A DNA stretch of 64,000 nt from the NCBI RefSeq assembly GCF_000876655.1, contig NZ_JYCN01000032.1:62001-126000 (forward strand). The letters are read 5' to 3'. Every line of letters begins with the position of its first letter. Position 1 is the first letter of the stretch. Position numbers and translations under genes: made by a program. Origin of the DNA: Arthrobacter sp. SPG23. GTDB lineage: Bacteria > Actinomycetota > Actinomycetes > Actinomycetales > Micrococcaceae. The notes beneath the pieces were generated by a model. It was not told the origin of the DNA, searched no databases, and saw only the letters and a list, made by a program, of their open reading frames with translations. Positions 16,059-25,497 of this stretch are shown here, piece after piece.

Positions 16059-18682
16059 CCCAGAGCCCCTGGGCGCGTCCCTGCCGGGGCACGGCTGCTG
16101 TCGTCCCGTTCCCAGCCGCCGGGGCCCGGGCCCGTTGCCCCCTGCCGGCCTGCAATCGCGAATCCCAAATAGACCACGGCATGGGCGGCAGAGAGGGGGC
16201 CGCGAACGGAGCGCAGCACCTCCGCGAGGGTCTGCCGGGCGGTGCTGTGCTGGCCGGCGTCGCCGTTCTGTTCGGCATTGCCCCGGTAAACGCGGTGCAG
16301 GACTGCCACCTGGTCCCTCGGTGTCCGGGGCGGACGGATTACTACGGGATCGACATCCAGGACAGTCTTCTCCGACGGGTCGAAAAGCCGGTCGACGAAG
16401 AGATCGTCCGCTGTCAGGTCCGGGAATTCCTCGAAGCGCCTGCGCCCCTGCTCCGAGAGACCATAGACCCCTCCGGCCCACAGACGGTTCCGCGCAGAGG
16501 GCAGGCGCAGCCGCGTGCGGTAGTAGGAGTGGATCAGCGGATGGGCATCCTCCAGGTCGAATCGCACGGCCGGGCGGGCGGCCAGCGGCCCGCCGGAGCC
16601 CAGCGCCGTCAACACATCGCGCACGGCATGCTGGCTGATCTGCACATCAGCATCGAGATAAAGCCGGGGCCACTGTGTGGCGGCCGCATCTCCGGCGTTG
16701 AGGGCGGCCGACTTGGAGGGCCGGCCGATGTCCAGCACGGTCACGCCTTCGAAGCCGCGGGCGATCGCGGCGGTGTCATCCGAGCAGCCGTTGCACACCA
16801 CGATGACTTCGATCTGCCCGGCAGCCGCCAGCGGGGCAAGCGGGGCGAGCGTCCGGGCGATCACGCCGGCCTCGTTGTGCGCCGGGATGATCACCGAACC
16901 GCGTGGAAAGCATGCGGGGTCGGGGTCCTTGGTGGCGCCCGGCAGGCCCGTCCAGCTGGCTTCATCCAGAACTGTGCGCAGCACTCCCCGGCGGTCCGGC
17001 TTCCAGCACCTGAGCAGCTCGGAAAATACCACCGCGCCGTGGAACACCTTGGCGTAAGCCGATGAATGGTACTTGCGGATGTACCGCACGCGGTTGACGG
17101 CCAGCAGTGCGTTTAGCCTTGGTGACGCGCCCGATCCGGCACCGGCATGGGTCATAACGGCTGCCGGCTCGTACCAGACGGTTTCACCCATCGTGCGCAG
17201 CCCGCGGAAGAAATCGACTTCCTCCGAATAAAGGAAGTAGGACTCGTCCCACGGCAAAGAGTCGGCGAGGCTGCGGCGGACCATCAGCGCAGCTCCGGTG
17301 GCCCAATGCACGGTGTGCGGATGGGCGTAGCTCTCCGGGTTGTAGTCGGTGCCGGCAAGCCAGCCCGGCCGGTCCGGGAACCGCCGTCCCATCAGTGCGT
17401 CTCCCACCGCGTTGGACAGGCTCGGCTCGCGGTAAAGCGAGGGGCTCGTGGCGCCGGTTTCGTCCAGGAGGCGCGGGACGACGGCCCCGGCGCGGGAGGA
17501 ACGCAACCGGCGCATCATGGTTTTCAGGCTTCCGCGTTCCACGGTGACGTCAGGGTTGAGGACCACCACGGTGGCGCTGTCGCCGGCGCGTCGCATGGCG
17601 GCATTGATGCCGCCGGAATATCCCAGGTTGCCTCCGGTGGCGAAGGCGATGACGTCCGGATGCTCGCCGCGCACCAGTGCCAGGGTGCCGTCGCTGGATG
17701 AATTGTCAGCCACCAGGACGCGCAGCGTGAGATCCGCCGTCTCCTCCCGCAGGCTCTCCAGCAGCGGCCCAACACCGTTGGCGCTGTTGTAGGTCACAAC
17801 GACGACGACGGCATCAGCCGCGCCGGCGGGTCCGGTGAAGCGGCCGGGGGTCCGCGGAGCGGGAGCAGCCGACGTCACTGGCTCCGGCCGGTGGTGGGGC
17901 ACTGTGCACGATGCGGTCCGCAGCTTGAGGTAGGCCGGCGGCCCGTCGACCAGGTAGCGGCTTGCGAGCCGTTTGGGTTCGAGGGCCAGCCGATAGCCCC
18001 ATTCCAGCCCGTGGTCGCTGGCCCATTGGGGCGCGCGCTGCACCCTTCCGGCGAGGAAGTCCACCGCTGCGCCGAAGGCCAGCAGCACGGCGGCGCCGGT
18101 CAGGGCGGCGTAGTGGTCGATCCAGAGCTCCTGCCGTGGCTTGCCCAGGCCAACGTAGAGGATCTGGGTGCCCGCGGCTGCAATATCTGCCGCGATCCGC
18201 TCCGAGTCGCACGCAGAGGCCAGTTCTTCCCGGCCGGGGGACCACATTCCCGCGATCTGGAGGCCTGGATGCTCCTCGGCGATCTTTTGGGCCAGAAGCT
18301 GCTGGTTCTCCCTGGAACCGCCGAGGAAGCCAACCCGCAGTCCCAGGTGCTCGGCCCGTTCCAGCAACGGCGACGCGAGGTCGCTTCCTGCCAGCCGCGG
18401 CCAGCGATGCCCGGTGAGCCGTTGGGATTGCGACACCAGCGGTGCGCCGTCGAGGAGGTAGAGCCAGTCGACTGTGCTGGCCGGATCGGCGTGCAGCGTC
18501 CCCTCCCAGCGTCCGCCGGCACCGAAGTGGTGCAGGTGGTCCAGGTTGACGGAGGCAACACCGAGGGGCGGCAGCCCCCGCTGACCGGCGCGGGCCAGGA
18601 TGAGTTCCAGGGCAGGTTCAGGATCCATCAGATCAACGGGAGTGCCACCCAGGATGACTTTGTCGGCGTCCAAGTTTTCCAC
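16052..18682 (-). CDS. Triple glycosyltransferase fusion (WecG/TagA + GT2 + GT2)
   Basis: An 876-residue protein with three transferase domains. Residues ~1-250 are a WecG/TagA/CpsF (GT26) domain with VGLGKPRQELW and AFGAAVDFLAG. Residues ~290-570 are a rhamnosyltransferase-like GT2 domain with VVVTYNS, ADNSSSDGT, NPDV (metal-binding Asp) and YSEEVDF. Residues ~585-800 are a second GT2 domain with SVIIPAHNEAGVI, CNGCSDDT and LDADVQI. These normally occur as separate proteins. It should act at the cytoplasmic membrane face, adding several sugars to a lipid-linked repeat unit. The GTG start has AAGGAGG 4 bp upstream, and it follows the VanZ-acetyltransferase gene by 9 bp. Confidence 0.88.
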   Translation of the reverse strand: MENLDADKVILGGTPVDLMDPEPALELILARAGQRGLPPLGVASVNLDHLHHFGAGGRWEGTLHADPASTVDWLYLLDGAPLVSQSQRLTGHRWPRLAGSDLASPLLERAEHLGLRVGFLGGSRENQQLLAQKIAEEHPGLQIAGMWSPGREELASACDSERIAADIAAAGTQILYVGLGKPRQELWIDHYAALTGAAVLLAFGAAVDFLAGRVQRAPQWASDHGLEWGYRLALEPKRLASRYLVDGPPAYLKLRTASCTVPHHRPEPVTSAAPAPRTPGRFTGPAGAADAVVVVVTYNSANGVGPLLESLREETADLTLRVLVADNSSSDGTLALVRGEHPDVIAFATGGNLGYSGGINAAMRRAGDSATVVVLNPDVTVERGSLKTMMRRLRSSRAGAVVPRLLDETGATSPSLYREPSLSNAVGDALMGRRFPDRPGWLAGTDYNPESYAHPHTVHWATGAALMVRRSLADSLPWDESYFLYSEEVDFFRGLRTMGETVWYEPAAVMTHAGAGSGASPRLNALLAVNRVRYIRKYHSSAYAKVFHGAVVFSELLRCWKPDRRGVLRTVLDEASWTGLPGATKDPDPACFPRGSVIIPAHNEAGVIARTLAPLAPLAAAGQIEVIVVCNGCSDDTAAIARGFEGVTVLDIGRPSKSAALNAGDAAATQWPRLYLDADVQISQHAVRDVLTALGSGGPLAARPAVRFDLEDAHPLIHSYYRTRLRLPSARNRLWAGGVYGLSEQGRRRFEEFPDLTADDLFVDRLFDPSEKTVLDVDPVVIRPPRTPRDQVAVLHRVYRGNAEQNGDAGQHSTARQTLAEVLRSVRGPLSAAHAVVYLGFAIAGRQGATGPGPGGWERDDSSRAPAGTRPGALGR

Positions 18683-18691
18683 GTCGCCTCC

Positions 18692-19750
18692 TTAATACTT
18701 GTCGGCGGGCACGAGCTGCCCTTTGGTTTCGAGATAGCGGCGCCCGGTGACGGGGCAGAGCCAACCGCCGCCGTCGTCCTGCTTGAGCGGATGGCCCGCC
18801 TCTCCCACCCAGCCCATTTGCCGCGCCGGTACCCCGGCTACCACCGCATAGGCCGGAACATCCCGGGTTACGACGGCGCCGGCCGCGACAGTGGCCCACT
18901 CACCGATCGTGAGGGGGGCGATGCAGACGGCCCGTGCACCGACGGAGGCGCCCTTGCCGACGGTCACACCCACGGCGACCCAGTCCTCGGATCCCTTGAG
19001 TGTTCCCTCAGGTGTAATGGCTCGCGGGTGCAGGTCATTGGTGAGCACGGCCGCAGGGCCGATGAAGACGCCGTCGGACAGCCGCGCCGGTTCGTAGACC
19101 AGTGCGTAGTTCTGGACTTTGCAGTTGTCGCCCAACCGGACGGCCGGCCCCACGTAGGCTCCCCGGCCGATGTTGCAATTGGTTCCCAGCACGGCGTCCT
19201 CCCTGATCTGGGCCAAATGCCAGATCCGGGAGCCGTCTCCGATGCTGGCGGATTCTCCTACGTCAGCCGTGGCGGCGATGGTGATCATGTCGTTCCTCCC
19301 GGGGACAGTGGTGGCGGAGATCGGCGCTAGTAGGGGTGCCCCGTGCCGGCGTCGAGCCCACAGGACTGCGAGCGCACCGAGCGAGGCGCCCAGCGTGTTG
19401 CTGGCGACGTCGCGGAGGCTTGCCTGCCGCTGGTCGAGGGCGAGGAACTGGACGGCCTCAATGGCTCCGGATCCCAGCAGTCCCGCCGTAGCAGCAAGCC
19501 ACCAGCGGCGGGCCGGCAGCAGACTGGCAAGCAGCAGCCCGAGCGGCACGAACAGCAATACATTGGCGGCCACCTCCACGTGTCCGGCCCGGATTCCGGC
19601 GGTAAGCGGCTGCTCCTGCAGGGTCCTCATGAAACCCCGGAGGAGGCCGGAGACCGGGCGTTCCACTGGTGTGGGCCAAAACCCGATGCTCGCCAAGGCG
19701 GCCAGGTACAGCACGAGCAGCAACACAACGTTTCTGCGCCGCGCGGTCAT
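18692..19750 (-). CDS. VanZ-like membrane domain fused to hexapeptide N-acetyltransferase (WbpD-like)
   Basis: A 352-residue open frame. Residues ~1-150 contain four hydrophobic segments of VanZ type (NVVLLLVLYLAALASIGFWP, VEVAANVLLFVPLGLLLA). Residues ~155-352 are a left-handed beta-helix acetyltransferase with repeats such as GDGSRIWHLAQIRED and NIGRGAYVGPAVRLGDN, resembling WbpD/WlbB that N-acetylates UDP-3-amino sugars. A second start exists: ATG at 19288 with GGGAGGA upstream, in frame at the domain border, so a free 198-residue acetyltransferase may also be made. The ATG at 19750 has GGAG upstream. Within the polysaccharide operon, 55 bp after the GT4 gene. Confidence 0.82.
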   Translation of the reverse strand: MTARRRNVVLLLVLYLAALASIGFWPTPVERPVSGLLRGFMRTLQEQPLTAGIRAGHVEVAANVLLFVPLGLLLASLLPARRWWLAATAGLLGSGAIEAVQFLALDQRQASLRDVASNTLGASLGALAVLWARRRHGAPLLAPISATTVPGRNDMITIAATADVGESASIGDGSRIWHLAQIREDAVLGTNCNIGRGAYVGPAVRLGDNCKVQNYALVYEPARLSDGVFIGPAAVLTNDLHPRAITPEGTLKGSEDWVAVGVTVGKGASVGARAVCIAPLTIGEWATVAAGAVVTRDVPAYAVVAGVPARQMGWVGEAGHPLKQDDGGGWLCPVTGRRYLETKGQLVPADKY

Positions 19751-19805
19751 GGCAGGCTCCGCAAGGGGCTGCTGCCGTCCATCCAGGCGATAGGGCCGCC
19801 GGTGC

Positions 19806-21077
19806 TCATGCGGCACCTCCGGTGGAGAATGAATGGACCGGCGGACCCGCTGCCACGGGCCGGGCGTTGAAATCATCAGCAGTGTCGCGGCCGGTCAGGC
19901 GCGCCTGCAGCCGGCGGCGCTTGTAGCGAAGGAATTGGGCGGCCGCCTCGGCTTCGCGTAGGTAGGCTGTTCGTCCGGAGGATGCCGTCTTCAGGGCTGC
20001 CGCATATGTGTCCAGCTGGACGTCTGCAGCATGTTCCAACGAATACCGGTGCTCCACAACGCGCCTGCCGAAAGCTCCGAGCTCGGCGCGGCGCGGCTCG
20101 GCCGGCAGGATCTCGAACAGTATCTGGCGCAGGGCGGAGGCGCCGCCGGCCTGCCCGCTGCCCACTCCGTACCATCCCTGCCACAGGAAGGTCTCGAGTG
20201 AGGACGGCGTCAGGAGCTCCCAGAAACCGGCTTCACCCTGGACCACCAGCGGTTTGCCGAACGCCAGCGCCCGCAGCGCCGATCCGCCCATGCCAAGGCA
20301 GACGTCGGCCAGATCATAAGCCGCCCGGGGATCGGCAAGTTCGCCGGCCAGGACAACAGTCTGCCGGCCGGTCCGCAGGTTGACCTGTGCCGCCCGCATG
20401 GAGACTTCCGCGTGCGCCGGGCCGTCACCGGCAATGAGCAGGCAAACCCGCATTCCGGCGGGGAGGGACGCCACCGCATCCATGGCGGTGAGGATGCCCT
20501 CCAGCTTGAGCTCCCGGGCAAGGCGGGACACAACCGCCACAACATACCCGCCGTCCGCGATACCCCACCTCCTCCTGAGCTCTCCCTGGGCAAGCTCAAG
20601 GCCGGGACGGTTCGCCTCAACGTCAACGGGGGGCTCCAGCACAGTCACACCCGAGCGGCCGACGCCGGACTCGACTTCCGCGATCTGGTGTGTTCCGACC
20701 GTCAGCGGGACGTGCTTGGGGATGAACGGTGCGACGGCCATGGACATGACCGTGGAAACCGCAGCCACACCGGGCAGCCGCCGTGCAGCCAGGTAGCATT
20801 CCAGCGAGGGCGGCCACTCGTAGCCGTGCAGGATATCGATGCGCCGCCGCTCAACAAGCCCGGCCAGCGCCCGGGTTACGGTTCCCGAAGGCCGCCGGCC
20901 CATCTCGGGGGCGGCCACGAATTCCAGCCCCAGCCCGCGGATTTTTTCAACGAGCGGTCCGGGCCTCCCGAACACGATGGTTTCGTGGCCCAGCCGATGG
21001 ACGGCACCGGCGAGCTCAATGGCGTTGATCTGGCTTCCGCCGATGCCAAGGTCGTGTGGATAGACAAGGATCTTCAT
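19806..21077 (-). CDS. Glycosyltransferase family 4-like protein
   Basis: A 423-residue GT-B fold transferase. The N-terminus MKILVYPHDLGIGGSQINAIELAGAVHRLGHE carries the glycine-rich acceptor loop, and the C-terminal domain has VVSRLARELKLEGILTAMDAV and LLIAGDGPAHAEVSMRAA, then LGMGGSALRALAFGKPLVV where GT4 enzymes bind the sugar nucleotide. It would add a sugar from an NDP donor to the growing lipid-linked polysaccharide. The ATG overlaps the flippase stop by 4 bp. The linkage cannot be predicted. Confidence 0.85.
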   Translation of the reverse strand: MKILVYPHDLGIGGSQINAIELAGAVHRLGHETIVFGRPGPLVEKIRGLGLEFVAAPEMGRRPSGTVTRALAGLVERRRIDILHGYEWPPSLECYLAARRLPGVAAVSTVMSMAVAPFIPKHVPLTVGTHQIAEVESGVGRSGVTVLEPPVDVEANRPGLELAQGELRRRWGIADGGYVVAVVSRLARELKLEGILTAMDAVASLPAGMRVCLLIAGDGPAHAEVSMRAAQVNLRTGRQTVVLAGELADPRAAYDLADVCLGMGGSALRALAFGKPLVVQGEAGFWELLTPSSLETFLWQGWYGVGSGQAGGASALRQILFEILPAEPRRAELGAFGRRVVEHRYSLEHAADVQLDTYAAALKTASSGRTAYLREAEAAAQFLRYKRRRLQARLTGRDTADDFNARPVAAGPPVHSFSTGGAA

Positions 21078-22534
21078 CGGACCAGCTCCCCAACTTCCGG
21101 CCGCGCCCGGCCCACGTTCCTCAGCAGCCTGACGTCGTTCCTGCGCCAGTACAGCAACGCGGCGGCTGTGGACGCAGCAAGGGCTGCCCCCACAGGGAGT
21201 TCAAGCCAGGGCGCCGGCAGCCAGCCGGCAAGTCCCAGCGATAACGCGCCGACCGCAAGGGAAACCAGGGCGGGGACCCACACCACGGCAGTGATATCCC
21301 GCACGGAGACGCCTTTGCGGGAGAGCTGCCACAGGCACAGGGGCAACAGCACGCAGCCGGAAACGAGGGCCTGCGCAAGTGCCAGGCCCGGCAGCCCGTT
21401 CAGTGCCGCACCGGCGGCCAGTGCGGGCACCAGCACTACCAAGCTGCCGGCTTGGACGACGAAGACTGTGCCGGACCTGCCCTGGACCACCATGAAGTCG
21501 TAGGCCAGGTCCGAGAAGATCCTGCTGACAGCGGCAACCACCAGCCAGGAGAGTGCCGCGGCCGCCGGCAGCCATTCCTTGCCGTAGACAAGATCCACCA
21601 GCGGCACCGCGCTCCCGGCCAGGAACATGACGGGCGGCAGCGTCGCCGCGGCAAGGACCGCCACAACCGAGACTAGCGCGGAGTTCAGTGCTGCCTTGTC
21701 CTGCTGGAGCGTGGAAAACGCGGCCGGCGCCACCCTGCGGAGCGGCTGGGCCAGGATACTGACCGGCCAGTTGGAAAGGTTGAACGCTAGGACGTAGAAC
21801 GCGAGTGCCGCCGGACCCAGCATGCTTCCGGCCGTCAGCTGGTCGGCGTAGCCAATCGCGAAGAAGATAATGCTGGTCCCGGCCAGCGGCAGCCCGAACC
21901 TGAGCAGGGGTCCTAGTTGCTTGCGGTCCAGTCCGAAACGATATGGCATTGGCGAGGCCGCGAGGAACATGGCCCCGGAAACGAGGCTTCCGGCCACCCT
22001 GCCCACCGCCAGCGCCATGGCGCCCATTCCCGCGAGCGCCAGGACAACCGACAGGACAGCGCCGGTCCAGACGTTGACCTGGTCGATCCCCAGCCGGGTC
22101 TTCTCCTTGAAGTCGCGCTGGAGAAGGGCCGCCGGAGATGCCACCACACCGTTGATGAAAACGCTGAAAATGAGGACCCGAACCACATCAGTGGCATCGG
22201 GGTCCCCCATCGCCGCCGTAAACGCGGGAGCCGCAAGGACGGCACCCGTACAGAAGATGGCGCTGCCCGCCACGGAAATGGTGTTGACGGTGGGCACTAT
22301 CTTGGCCGGGTCCCCTGGCCACCGGACGATCGCAAGCGAAACGCCAAGTTCGTTGAAGCTGAGCACTGCCATCAGTGCCACCAGTGCCACCGCAAAGGTG
22401 CCGAAGGACTCAGGGCCTAACACCCTCGCCAGGACTATTCCAATCCCGAGGGTGCCAACCCTGGACACCAAGGTGTTCAGCAGGCTCCACGCGAAGGCGT
22501 TCGAAGCGCCGGGTCCGCTTTTTCCTCGCGTCAT
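21074..22534 (-). CDS. Polysaccharide flippase (Wzx/MATE-like)
   Basis: A 486-residue membrane protein with about 12-14 helices of the polysaccharide transporter (Wzx) family. The start NAFAWSLLNTLVSRVGTLGIGIVLARVLGPESFGTFAV is the family's first helix pair. It should flip the lipid-linked repeat unit from the cytoplasmic to the outer leaflet. No Wzy polymerase or Wzz length regulator is visible nearby, so either polymerisation is encoded elsewhere or the glycan is exported as a short unit. Its start overlaps the aminotransferase stop by 4 bp. Confidence 0.87.
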   Translation of the reverse strand: MTRGKSGPGASNAFAWSLLNTLVSRVGTLGIGIVLARVLGPESFGTFAVALVALMAVLSFNELGVSLAIVRWPGDPAKIVPTVNTISVAGSAIFCTGAVLAAPAFTAAMGDPDATDVVRVLIFSVFINGVVASPAALLQRDFKEKTRLGIDQVNVWTGAVLSVVLALAGMGAMALAVGRVAGSLVSGAMFLAASPMPYRFGLDRKQLGPLLRFGLPLAGTSIIFFAIGYADQLTAGSMLGPAALAFYVLAFNLSNWPVSILAQPLRRVAPAAFSTLQQDKAALNSALVSVVAVLAAATLPPVMFLAGSAVPLVDLVYGKEWLPAAAALSWLVVAAVSRIFSDLAYDFMVVQGRSGTVFVVQAGSLVVLVPALAAGAALNGLPGLALAQALVSGCVLLPLCLWQLSRKGVSVRDITAVVWVPALVSLAVGALSLGLAGWLPAPWLELPVGAALAASTAAALLYWRRNDVRLLRNVGRARPEVGELVR

Positions 22535-23664
22535 GACCGTTCCATGGCCCCGAGCAATTGGCCGACGACGTACTCCTGCTGGCGTGCGGTGATATGCGGG
22601 TAGATCGGCAGGGAGAGCATGGTTGCCGCGGCTTCCTCGGCGACGGGGAATGACCCGCGGCAGAACCCCAGATGCCTGTATGCGCGGCTGAGGTGCATAG
22701 GAACCGGGTAGTGGATGCCGGCGCCGATTCCTGCCCCGTTCAGCGCAGCAAGCACGCGGTCCCGTTCCAGGATCCGGATGACGTAGAGGTGCCAGACGTC
22801 CACGTTGCCGTCTGCCGTTTGTGGCAGCACAATGCCGGGGACGTCCCGGAGCATCTCCGAATAGCGGGCGGCGGCCTCCCGCCGTCGTTCGTTCCAGGCC
22901 GCAAGTCGCCGCAGTTTGGAGTTCAGCACCACTGCCTGGATAGTGTCCAGGCGGGAGTTCATCCCGATCGCGTCGTGCTCGTACTTGACGGAGCTGCCGT
23001 GGGCGCCCAGGAGGCGGACCCGGGCAGCTATCGCGTCATCGTTGGTCAGGACGGCCCCTGCGTCACCGGCCGCCCCGAGGTTCTTGCCCGGATAGAAGCT
23101 CGTGCCGGCAACGCTTCCCAGGGTGCCGGCGAACCGTCCGTGCCGGGATGCGCCCTGGGCCTGGGCGGCGTCTTCGACAATGACGGCGCCGCACCCGAAT
23201 GCGGCGGCCTGCAGCTTTTCGACGAACGCTGTCTGCCCGAACAGGTGGACGGCGACGATCGCCTGGGTCGCCCCGGTCACTGCCTCGCTGACCCTGGCCG
23301 GATCAATAAGCAGGTAGTCCGGGTCCACGTCCACCGGTACCGGGACCGCTCCGATCCGGCTAACGGCCTCGGCGGTGGCAATGAAGGTGTTGGCGGGCAG
23401 GATGACCTCCCCGCCGGGACTGACACCCGCCGCGCGGAGCCCTAGTTCCAGCGCGTCCGTGCCATTGGCCACGCCGACGCAATGCCGGGCCCCGAGGAAA
23501 CCGGCGTAGGACTGCTCGAACTCCGCAACCTCCGGCCCCCCGATGAAAGAGGTCCGTGCGAAGACCTCCCTGATGCCGCTTTCCACTTCCTCGGCGATTT
23601 CGTGCTGTTGCGCACCAAGGTCAACGAGCGGTACGGACAAAGGGAAGGTGGGTGAAAGAGTCAT
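22531..23664 (-). CDS. DegT/DnrJ sugar aminotransferase (WbpE-like)
   Basis: A 377-residue PLP enzyme that converts a keto-sugar nucleotide to an amino sugar using glutamate. FIGGPEVAEFEQSYAGFLG and VANGTDALELGLRA match the WbpE/FdtB branch. VIVEDAAQAQGA provides the cofactor Asp, and SFYPGKNLGAAGDAGAV the PLP lysine, intact here. The ATG at 23664 is chosen because AGGAGG lies 6 bp upstream; it also overlaps the next gene's stop (ATGA). With the Gfo/Idh oxidoreductase and the hexapeptide acetyltransferase it could form a WbpB-WbpE-WbpD-like route to a 3-acetamido sugar. Confidence 0.88.
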   Translation of the reverse strand: MTLSPTFPLSVPLVDLGAQQHEIAEEVESGIREVFARTSFIGGPEVAEFEQSYAGFLGARHCVGVANGTDALELGLRAAGVSPGGEVILPANTFIATAEAVSRIGAVPVPVDVDPDYLLIDPARVSEAVTGATQAIVAVHLFGQTAFVEKLQAAAFGCGAVIVEDAAQAQGASRHGRFAGTLGSVAGTSFYPGKNLGAAGDAGAVLTNDDAIAARVRLLGAHGSSVKYEHDAIGMNSRLDTIQAVVLNSKLRRLAAWNERRREAAARYSEMLRDVPGIVLPQTADGNVDVWHLYVIRILERDRVLAALNGAGIGAGIHYPVPMHLSRAYRHLGFCRGSFPVAEEAAATMLSLPIYPHITARQQEYVVGQLLGAMERS

Positions 23665-24329
23665 CGTTCGCCTCCTGAAAGAGCAACGGTGTGCATAACG
23701 CTTTTGATGGCCCGTGCCGGAACGCCGGCCCAGGTTTCTCCGGCCGGAACGTCGGACAGGACGACGGCCCCCATCCCCACGGTGGCGCCGGCGCCGATGG
23801 CCGTCCGTTCCCGCACGCAGGAGTTCATGCCCAGGTAGGCGGCCTGTCCCACCCTGACGCCGCCGCCCAGCGAAACGCCGGCTGCGAACGTGGCAAAATC
23901 CTCCACCGCGTCGTCGTGGGTGAGGGTGACCCCGGGCATCACCACCACATGGTTGCCGATAGTCACGTCGGCGGTCAGGGTGACATGGCCCAGCAGGATG
24001 TTGCCATGGCCGATCCGGCACCCTTCCGGGAGGCGCACCGAGGCATCAACGACGGTGGCATAGCGCCGGTCCGGTAAGCCGAGTGCTGCAAGCCTGGACA
24101 CAATCCCGGCCCGTGCACTGCCTGCGCCCACGCAGACCACCACCTTCGCGTCCGGATAGTTGAGCGCGTGGCTGACCGGTCCCAGGATGTGCGATCCATC
24201 CATCGTGGTGCCGGCCCTGCCAGCGTCGTCGTCGAGGATGCCCACCACGTCGAACTGCCCGCTGTCGCGCACTGTGGCGAGCACTTCGCGGGCGAGCCCG
24301 CTGGCAGCGATGAGAATAAGGTCAGCCAC
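23661..24329 (-). CDS. Sugar O/N-acyltransferase, NeuD/PglD type
   Basis: A 222-residue protein with an N-terminal nucleotide-sugar-binding fold (MADLILIAASGLAREVLATVRD) and a C-terminal left-handed beta-helix (GHGNILLGHVTLTADVTIGNHVVVMPGVTLTHDDAVEDFATFAAG), the arrangement of PglD/NeuD. The His-Asp pair in LTHDDAVED matches the active-site region of PglD, which N-acetylates a UDP-4-amino sugar. It overlaps the DegT gene upstream by 8 bp; the aminotransferase/PglD pair suggests a 4-acetamido sugar. The GxGGH loop of many members is replaced by AASGLA. Confidence 0.83.
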   Translation of the reverse strand: MADLILIAASGLAREVLATVRDSGQFDVVGILDDDAGRAGTTMDGSHILGPVSHALNYPDAKVVVCVGAGSARAGIVSRLAALGLPDRRYATVVDASVRLPEGCRIGHGNILLGHVTLTADVTIGNHVVVMPGVTLTHDDAVEDFATFAAGVSLGGGVRVGQAAYLGMNSCVRERTAIGAGATVGMGAVVLSDVPAGETWAGVPARAIKSVMHTVALSGGER

Positions 24330-25497
24330 GGGTTCCCACCCCGCCCGCCAGCCGGATGGACCGCAGGACCCGGGACTGCTCGCCTGGCGTCAGCTGGTGG
24401 TAAACCGGCAGGATCAGGGTGTTGTCCGTCAGCCGTTCGGTAACGGACAAGTCCGCCGTGCCGGAATCACGTCCGGCGTAGGCGGGCTGCCGGTGCGCGG
24501 CCATGATCCCGCGGCGCCCCGAGATGCCGTCACGTGCCAGGCGCTCCAGGAGCTCCTCACGGCTCAGCGGGAAGGACGGCAGGACCTCCACCCAGAAGGA
24601 CTGGAAATTGCTGGTGCCGTAGGCCGGATCGGCCACAAGCCGCAGGCCCTCGACGCGGTCCAGGCCCGACTGGTAGCCGGCCACGATTTCGCGGCGTCGG
24701 GCCACGGCCTCCGCCAGCCGGCCCAGCTGGACCAGCCCCACTGCCGCCTGCATGTCAGTCATCCGGAAGTTGAACCCGGCTTCCAGGTACTCTTCTGCCG
24801 GTGCCAGGAGGGCTGCATGGCGGTCGTTGGCCGAAACACTCATGGCGTGTTCACGCAGCCGCCGGGCCCTGCCGGCCCACTCGGGATTGCGAGTAGTCAG
24901 CATGCCGCCTTCCCCGGTGGTCAAAATCTTGCGCGGGTGGAAGGACCATGCGGCCAACTCTGCGCCGGCGCCGACGGGCCGGCCCCGGTAGGTGGATCCC
25001 GCCCCGCAGGCCGAATCCTCGACCACCGTGATGCCCAGGGGGTCGCACAGCTCCCGGATGGGATCCAGGTCCACCGGCATTCCGCCCTGATCCACCACGA
25101 TCACAGCCTTTGTGGCCGGGGTCAGGGCAGCGGCAATGGTTTCCGCGGAGACGTTTCCGGTCTCCTCTTCCACGTCGCAAAACACGGTCTTCGCTCCCAC
25201 ATAGCCGGCAGCGTTGGCTGTTGCAATAAAGGAGAAGGAAGGCGCCACCACGTCGTCGCCAGGCCCGATGCCTGCCACTTTGAGCGCCAGGTGCAGGGCG
25301 GTGGTGCAGTTGGAAACCGCGACGGCGAACATCGCCTCCTGGGCAGCGGCGAAGGCTTCCTCGAACTGCGCCACGCGGGGACCCTGGGCCACCCAACCGG
25401 ACGCAATCACCTCGGCGACGGCCTCCGCTTCCTCGACTCCAAGCCACGGCTTCATGACATTGATCCGGCTCAGCGCCTGATCCTGGCTAATGGTCAC
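24322..25497 (-). CDS. DegT/DnrJ sugar aminotransferase (PglE/perosamine synthase-like)
   Basis: A 391-residue PLP-dependent aminotransferase. MKPWLGVEEAEAVAEVIASGWVAQGPRVAQFEEAF is the standard N-terminal segment of UDP/GDP-4-keto-sugar aminotransferases. Cofactor residues are Asp161 (VVEDSA) and Lys190 (SFHPRKILTTGEGG). It is the functional paralogue of the lysine-less protein at 14664-15839. The GTG start overlaps the epimerase stop (GTGA). The downstream PglD-type gene suggests the amino group is then acetylated. No 4,6-dehydratase is in the cluster. Confidence 0.9.
   Translation of the reverse strand: MTISQDQALSRINVMKPWLGVEEAEAVAEVIASGWVAQGPRVAQFEEAFAAAQEAMFAVAVSNCTTALHLALKVAGIGPGDDVVAPSFSFIATANAAGYVGAKTVFCDVEEETGNVSAETIAAALTPATKAVIVVDQGGMPVDLDPIRELCDPLGITVVEDSACGAGSTYRGRPVGAGAELAAWSFHPRKILTTGEGGMLTTRNPEWAGRARRLREHAMSVSANDRHAALLAPAEEYLEAGFNFRMTDMQAAVGLVQLGRLAEAVARRREIVAGYQSGLDRVEGLRLVADPAYGTSNFQSFWVEVLPSFPLSREELLERLARDGISGRRGIMAAHRQPAYAGRDSGTADLSVTERLTDNTLILPVYHQLTPGEQSRVLRSIRLAGGVGTRG

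Noticed and set aside
17891..19330. 479-codon frame opposite the glycosyltransferase and acetyltransferase genes
   Set aside because: Antisense artefact crossing a gene boundary with strong ribosome-binding sites on the other strand.
22531..24021. Longer 496-residue version of the WbpE-like aminotransferase
   Set aside because: The extra N-terminus overlaps the PglD-like gene by 360 bp and is Arg/Gly-rich; the ATG at 23664 has an AGGAGG site.
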